This document shows, one piece after another, positions 21,541 through 24,895 of a stretch of DNA of 24,895 nucleotides. The stretch lies in IMG/VR virus record IMGVR_UViG_3300034061_000237, positions 1 through 24,895 of that record, one strand, 5' to 3'. The stretch is from a virus. A program made the position numbers and the translations under genes. The notes beneath the pieces are model-generated. The model worked only from the letters and a program-made list of their open reading frames with translations. It did no database searches and was not told where the DNA came from. Each line of letters starts with the position of its first letter. Position 1 is the stretch's first letter.

Positions 21541-22503
21541 TTACGCTTTTTGGGGGGAGGTGTCAATGGTCTCGCCCTTTAATGCCCGCCTTGCGTTTTC
21601 TGTTTTCCAATCCTCCCTCATGCATGCTGTGCAACTGCCTTTGACTTTCCGGGGGGATATATGTCCTCGGACACAAGGCATCCCCGTAAAATACTCTTTG
21701 CTTCCCGCAGCTTTAGCAGCCTGTCGGGTACGGGGGTAGCTTGCGTACTCCTCAGATATGCTAGGACCTTGGTTAGGCGCCGCGTCCGCATAAGACAACA
21801 CCCATCCTGCCAACACACCACATTTTACCGGCTTTCCTGACCCGCAGGCTCTGATGGTGGTAGCGATAGAAACCCCCAGCTCGTCCCGCATAACGGATAA
21901 CCCTGCGAAAATACGTGTCTGCCCATCGGGGAGCCTTGCGAAAACAGCCCTGCGAAGCTTGTTTTTAGTCTCTTCGGTATGCGTTTTGCCCAACCAGTTT
22001 TGGTTGCCCGCATTGGCAATAGAAAGACTTCGGCGGTGTTCTTCTGAACGGATATGCCCCTTGGGGCCACGGTTACCCTCGCTAGCCTTCGACATTTTTT
22101 CACGGGTTTCCTTCGACGGAATAAACTTTCCGCCACGCCCTTCAGCTAACGCTGCTTGAACTTTGGCGGATAAAAGGGCTTTAGTCTCTTCCGTGTGCGG
22201 GATTCCTGTGCGCATCCCTATAGCATCGGTGTTTATGTTGTAGCACTCGGGCTTGCTAACATGCTCGTGAAGGTACTTATTTTCATGTTCAAAAGTAGAT
22301 ATACCTTCGGGAACTTCTTCAAGCACCTCAAAAACAAACGCATCCTCTCCGTACTTGTTCCAAGATGCCTGAAGGTGCGGGTTCTTATGTACACCCCTTT
22401 TTAAATCGTTCCTGTGCTGCCACTCGCGGCGAGCAAAAGACTCCGCACTGCCTATGTAGTACTTGTTGTTAATCATGTTTGTAATGCGGTAGATAACAGC
22501 CAT
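21541..22503 (-). CDS. Freestanding GIY-YIG homing endonuclease, I-TevI-like
   Basis: This 320-residue protein is predicted to cut DNA at a specific site and so spread its own gene. Residues 3-5 (VIY) and 15-18 (YYIG) form the GIY-YIG pair. Arg25 or Arg26 and Glu74 (FEHENKYL) match the catalytic Arg and Glu of phage T4 I-TevI, whose 20-50 region is closely similar by eye (NKYGEDAF, LEEVPE). Residues about 100-185 hold NUMOD3-like DNA-binding motifs (HTEETKALLSAKV, KETREKMSKAS, SEEHRRSLSIA, HTEETKNKLRRA). A helix-turn-helix-like unit (IFAGLSVMRDELGVSIATT) and a zinc-finger-like C-terminus (CVRGH … CTACMRED) follow. AAGGAG lies 8 bases before the ATG, and a promoter lies just upstream. Both flanking genes look intact, so it is intergenic rather than intron-borne. 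Confidence 0.88.
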   Translation of the reverse strand: MAVIYRITNMINNKYYIGSAESFARREWQHRNDLKRGVHKNPHLQASWNKYGEDAFVFEVLEEVPEGISTFEHENKYLHEHVSKPECYNINTDAIGMRTGIPHTEETKALLSAKVQAALAEGRGGKFIPSKETREKMSKASEGNRGPKGHIRSEEHRRSLSIANAGNQNWLGKTHTEETKNKLRRAVFARLPDGQTRIFAGLSVMRDELGVSIATTIRACGSGKPVKCGVLAGWVLSYADAAPNQGPSISEEYASYPRTRQAAKAAGSKEYFTGMPCVRGHISPRKVKGSCTACMREDWKTENARRALKGETIDTSPQKA

Positions 22504-22531
22504 TTTAGCTTCTCCTTACTGGGTATTTTAG

Positions 22532-22560
22532 ATAGTAATCCCGCTAAAGAGTGTTGTCAA
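22532..22560 (-). promoter_or_regulatory. Near-consensus sigma70-type promoter
   Basis: On the minus strand TTGACA (22560-22555) and TACTAT (22537-22532) are separated by exactly 17 bases. It lies between the terminator of the capsid gene and the endonuclease ribosome binding site (22517-22512), with predicted transcription start near 22525. It could drive the endonuclease and, if no terminator follows, all downstream tail and lysis genes. Confidence 0.78.
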
Positions 22561-22589
22561 GCCTTGTATCGCTATTTTACCATTACAAT

Positions 22590-22613
22590 AAAAAAGGGCC
22601 CCGAAGGGCCCTT
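22590..22613 (-). terminator. Intrinsic terminator behind the capsid gene
   Basis: On the minus strand AAGGGCCC, a TTCG tetraloop and GGGCCCTT form a perfect 8-bp stem, with six T in a row spanning the stem end and the bases after it, then ATTG. It sits 27 bases downstream of the major capsid stop codon. GC-rich stem, UUCG loop and T tract make it a textbook Rho-independent terminator. Confidence 0.93.
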
Positions 22614-22640
22614 AGTAACGACGTAAGTCGTTGATTTTGC

Positions 22641-23549
22641 TTACGGAGTACCGGGTGAGCCGAATATTCCGCGAGGATCAGAAAATCCAAACGAGTATCT
22701 CTCCCGCGCTTTGTACCTAACGTTACCAGTATCGAAGTCACCTTCAAAGCCGGTTTTGATCGCAGCACGGTTGAACATCTTCATGCCGTTAGGCGCATCG
22801 GTCTTGATGAAGAACGCATCTGGATCAACGAGGAAGTGGTTAACAGTGTAGCCCTGCGGAACCATGCCCATGTTGCGGATCGCGTTAATGTCGTTATCCG
22901 CTGTGCCTACGCGCAGGGTTGACTTCATGATACGGTCAGCAGTGAACTGCAGCTCTTTCGGGATGATCAGCTTCAGACCCTGAATCGCGATCTTCAAACC
23001 ACGCTCATCAGTGAAGGCAGCGATGTCGATCAGCGCCTGCTCCAGTGAGGTTTCAGAGAGGTCTGCAGATACAGACAGCTCGTTACGCAGATTTGGACCA
23101 CTCAGCGTGGGGTGATCTGTTGAGCAAAGCGCAACGCCGTCGCCACCGATTGAGGTGGTGAATGCACCGTTCAGGATGGCCGCAGCTTTGATCTGCTTGG
23201 TCTGCGCCATTGAGCGAGCCAGTGCCTTGGTGTAACGCACTGACAGACGGTCGTAGAGGTTGTCTTCTACGGCTTCTTCGGTCAGGCTGAACGCCAGAGC
23301 AATAGTTTCATGGGTGTAGCGAGCGGTGTAGACTTCTTGCGCGTTGTCGTACTCGACACCTGCGCCTTCAGACTTCACGGGTGCTTCGCCAAAACCGGAG
23401 AGCATAACTTCTTCTTCAAATGCGCGGTCAGAAGATTCAATTGAATAAATCTCCGTGTGCTCATTTTCGTAGTTGTCGTACTCCATACCGAACAGAGCGT
23501 TAAGACCCGGCTCAAGTTCGGCGACTAATTGGGAACGAGAAATAGCCAT
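22641..23549 (-). CDS. Major capsid protein (HK97-fold, Mu gpT-like family)
   Basis: This 302-residue protein is the main shell protein. It opens MAISRSQLVAELEPGLNALF. TARYTHETIALAFSLTEEAV and LSVRYTKALARSMAQTKQIK follow, forming the long helix region. GDGVALCSTDHPTLSGPNLRN is a motif I associate with Mu-like gpT and related environmental phage capsids. Later segments are DERGLKIAIQGLKLIIPKEL, STLRVGTADNDINAIRN and a conserved end VRYKARERYSFGFSDPRGIF. No protease domain is fused. TAGGAG lies 8 bases before the ATG. Position behind the decoration-like gene, size and motifs all agree. High late expression followed by a dedicated terminator fits a capsid gene. Confidence 0.88.
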   Translation of the reverse strand: MAISRSQLVAELEPGLNALFGMEYDNYENEHTEIYSIESSDRAFEEEVMLSGFGEAPVKSEGAGVEYDNAQEVYTARYTHETIALAFSLTEEAVEDNLYDRLSVRYTKALARSMAQTKQIKAAAILNGAFTTSIGGDGVALCSTDHPTLSGPNLRNELSVSADLSETSLEQALIDIAAFTDERGLKIAIQGLKLIIPKELQFTADRIMKSTLRVGTADNDINAIRNMGMVPQGYTVNHFLVDPDAFFIKTDAPNGMKMFNRAAIKTGFEGDFDTGNVRYKARERYSFGFSDPRGIFGSPGTP

Positions 23550-23562
23550 GAGTTAGCTCCTA

Positions 23563-24147
23563 TTATGGCGCAGTATTAGCAACGCCAGCGCTGCCATACA
23601 TGTGTGCGTTAATTTTAACCACAACATCAACGTGATTTGTAGCACGTTCGTTGCTGGGACTGTTATAGAAGCCCACAACCTTCAACACCAGCGTTGAAGT
23701 GTTGGCGATGGTAGATGAGTCTAGCTCAGTGCCAGACAGACCTGTGGTGCTGCTGCCTGCAGTGTAGGCGATGTTAGCGTTCAAGCCGATATCTGCCTGC
23801 ACAACGTCTTCATCCGCCTGAATCAGGAACAACTGACTGGGATCGTCTACCACTTCTGCGCTGATAACGCCGGTAGTGATGTTAACCGAACCCGGGTAGT
23901 AGTTCTTCCAAGTGGGCTTGCCGCTTGTAGGATCAATGTAGTTACAGCCGTTGAATACGCCCAACGCTACAGTGTGCAGCGTGGAATCGTACTTTACGAC
24001 ATAACCGCTAGAGAGTGTGACCAAATCCCCTTGATAAATTGCGCCAGACTGGTTGTCGTTGATCTCATAAGCGAACTGCTTCTGAGCTCCAGTGGCGGAC
24101 AAGTTACCAAGCGGGCGCAGGCCAAATGCTTTGTCTACGTTTGCCAT
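23563..24147 (-). CDS. Head decoration-like structural protein
   Basis: This is a 194-residue protein: MANVDKAFGLRPLGNLSATG, then QKQFAYEINDNQSGAIYQGD and LVTLSSGYVVKYDSTLHTVA, followed by beta-rich stretches (GVISAEVVDDPSQLFLIQAD, VLKVVGFYNSPSNERATN). The opening FGLRPLGNL and the IYQGDLVTL pattern are familiar from a protein encoded directly upstream of the capsid protein in many aquatic short-tailed phages. It is Ser/Thr/Val-rich and beta-structured, as expected for capsid decoration or stabilisation. AAGGAA precedes the ATG. Gap to the capsid gene is 13 bases. Function is inferred from family context. Confidence 0.73.
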   Translation of the reverse strand: MANVDKAFGLRPLGNLSATGAQKQFAYEINDNQSGAIYQGDLVTLSSGYVVKYDSTLHTVALGVFNGCNYIDPTSGKPTWKNYYPGSVNITTGVISAEVVDDPSQLFLIQADEDVVQADIGLNANIAYTAGSSTTGLSGTELDSSTIANTSTLVLKVVGFYNSPSNERATNHVDVVVKINAHMYGSAGVANTAP

Positions 24148-24171
24148 AGTGAAAGTTCCTTTAAATATAGG

Positions 24172-24660
24172 TTATTCGGAGGATCGAGATCCGCCGACGC
24201 TTACTTTTGACTGCCGCTCTGGCGCCGAGATACGCATGCTTGAATGCGCGTTGCTCTTCAACAGGTCGTTGTCTGCAGCCTTGATTTGATCGTGTGTACG
24301 GCTCTTATAAAACGCCCGTCGCTCGTCTGCTGTTTCCTCGGGAATTCGTGCCAGAACCACATCGCCTACAGAGATCACGCCCGCGTGTCGTCCGTCATCC
24401 AAGCCCTGCCCCGAAAATTCAGGGTATTCGTCGGCGCGCACTAACTCGTAGCCTTCTCTCATTTTTGAGGAGATATTCATTCTGTCATCCACTCCACCGG
24501 CTTCTCGTCTAATCCAGCGGTGCTTATAGCCTGCTGGGGCGGGAGGAGCATCGAGTCGTGATGGTGGTGCCCAAGGCTTGCGACGCGCAGTAACTTCTCG
24601 GGTTTCAGTTCCGCGAGTACTGCGATTTAATTTTGGTACAACAAAGTCGTTATCGCTCAT
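24172..24660 (-). CDS. Conserved head-region protein, unknown function
   Basis: This is a 162-residue protein beginning MSDNDFVVPKLNRSTRGTET. It contains KPWAPPSRLDAPPAPAGYKH with RWIRREAGGVDDRMNIS after it, then KMREGYELVRADEYPEFSG and DDGRHAGVISVGDVVLARIP. The end is charged (RRAFYKSRTHDQIKAADNDL). I recall this pattern (GYKHRWIR, REGYELVRADEYP, GVIGVGDxxLARIPEE) from a gene next to the capsid gene in environmental podovirus-like genomes. It is basic at the N-terminus and acidic in the middle, with no transmembrane segment. It may assist head assembly. GAGGTAA precedes its ATG. Confidence 0.7.
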   Translation of the reverse strand: MSDNDFVVPKLNRSTRGTETREVTARRKPWAPPSRLDAPPAPAGYKHRWIRREAGGVDDRMNISSKMREGYELVRADEYPEFSGQGLDDGRHAGVISVGDVVLARIPEETADERRAFYKSRTHDQIKAADNDLLKSNAHSSMRISAPERQSKVSVGGSRSSE

Positions 24661-24665
24661 GGTTA

Positions 24666-24895
24666 TTACCTCTTCACGTATTGGGCGTATTTTTCAAGCG
24701 GTACCCCTAGTTTTTTTGCCATCGCAACTTCACTAGGACTTAGCCTGATTGACCGGCGCGCTGAATTATTAACTCCCGATGATCGGGTAGCAGAGGCAAC
24801 CGTTTGCACGGGCCGGCTGGCTCTGGTTGTTTGTTGCGCAGACCCAGAAAACTTCTTTGGAAAGAGTTCCTGCATTCTGCGATCTATCTCATCAT
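24666..24895 (-). CDS. C-terminal part of a head-region gene, cut by the right window edge
   Basis: The reading frame is open to the window edge: codons upstream of the internal ATG at 24875 read DEIDRR without a stop, so the true start lies outside. The visible 76 codons end RLSPSEVAMAKKLGVPLEKY then AQYVKR. A long Ser/Thr/Arg/Ala-rich linker precedes this. I associate the closing SxxEVxxAKKLGVPLEKYAxY motif with the C-terminal helix of small head-assembly or scaffold-like proteins in marine phages, but this is weak. It is followed after 5 bases by the 162-residue gene. It belongs with the head-assembly genes by position. Confidence 0.6.
   Translation of the reverse strand, partial: DEIDRRMQELFPKKFSGSAQQTTRASRPVQTVASATRSSGVNNSARRSIRLSPSEVAMAKKLGVPLEKYAQYVKR

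Noticed and set aside
21541-22503. Group I intron carrying the endonuclease
   Set aside because: The capsid gene and the lectin-like gene on both sides appear complete, and the 95- and 137-base flanks show no split exon. An intergenic freestanding gene is simpler.
1-24895. Prophage or integrative element features
   Set aside because: No integrase, repressor, excisionase, attachment-site repeats, tRNA or host genes are visible; a lytic phage or an incomplete genome piece fits equally well, and the lifestyle cannot be decided here.

Overview
This window looks like the structural and lysis half of a tailed, probably short-tailed (podovirus-like), double-stranded DNA phage genome of the kind recovered from aquatic viromes. 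All convincing genes lie on the minus strand, so the biological order runs from high to low coordinates. Genes are packed with gaps of a few bases or with TAATG, TGATG or ATGA stop/start overlaps. There is a major capsid protein, connector and adaptor proteins, a nozzle or stabilisation-type protein, large internal virion proteins, fibres and a lysis cassette. I see no tail sheath, tail-tube protein or tape measure, no integrase, and no tRNA or rRNA. The host cannot be read from the sequence.

Layout in transcription order. (1) Head, 24895-22641: the C-terminal end of a gene cut by the window edge, a conserved head-region protein, a decoration-like protein and the major capsid protein, closed by a strong intrinsic terminator (22590-22613). 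(2) 22560-21541: a near-consensus sigma70-type promoter followed by a freestanding I-TevI-like GIY-YIG homing endonuclease. (3) Accessory virion and connector genes, 21445-16792: a lectin-like virion protein, several very small basic or Cys-containing proteins (two of them under 45 aa), two head-tail connector or adaptor proteins and small structural proteins. (4) Fibre and adhesin region, 16783-11557: an 11-fold repeat protein, a short fibre with a 75-bp tandem repeat, a small beta protein, then three tandem paralogous proteins that each carry exactly six blade-like repeats of about 47 residues. (5) 11529-9646: a coiled-coil protein, a GT2-like glycosyltransferase and a small conserved protein. 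(6) Lysis block, 9635-7688: four small membrane proteins, one resembling the GTA-type 3TM holin family, and a GH24 endolysin with an E-C-T triad. (7) 7687-20: a conserved protein, a Gly/Met/Lys-rich peptide, the stabilisation or nozzle-like protein, two beta-sandwich virion proteins and two large internal-virion-like proteins. The start codon of one more gene sits at the left edge.

The most interesting feature is the adhesin array at 14690-11557. It holds three six-repeat propeller candidates with mosaic N-termini and a shared C-terminal signature, close to a phage-encoded glycosyltransferase. The second is the terminator/promoter/homing-endonuclease block directly behind the capsid gene. Family assignments are from memory of protein families; no search was run.
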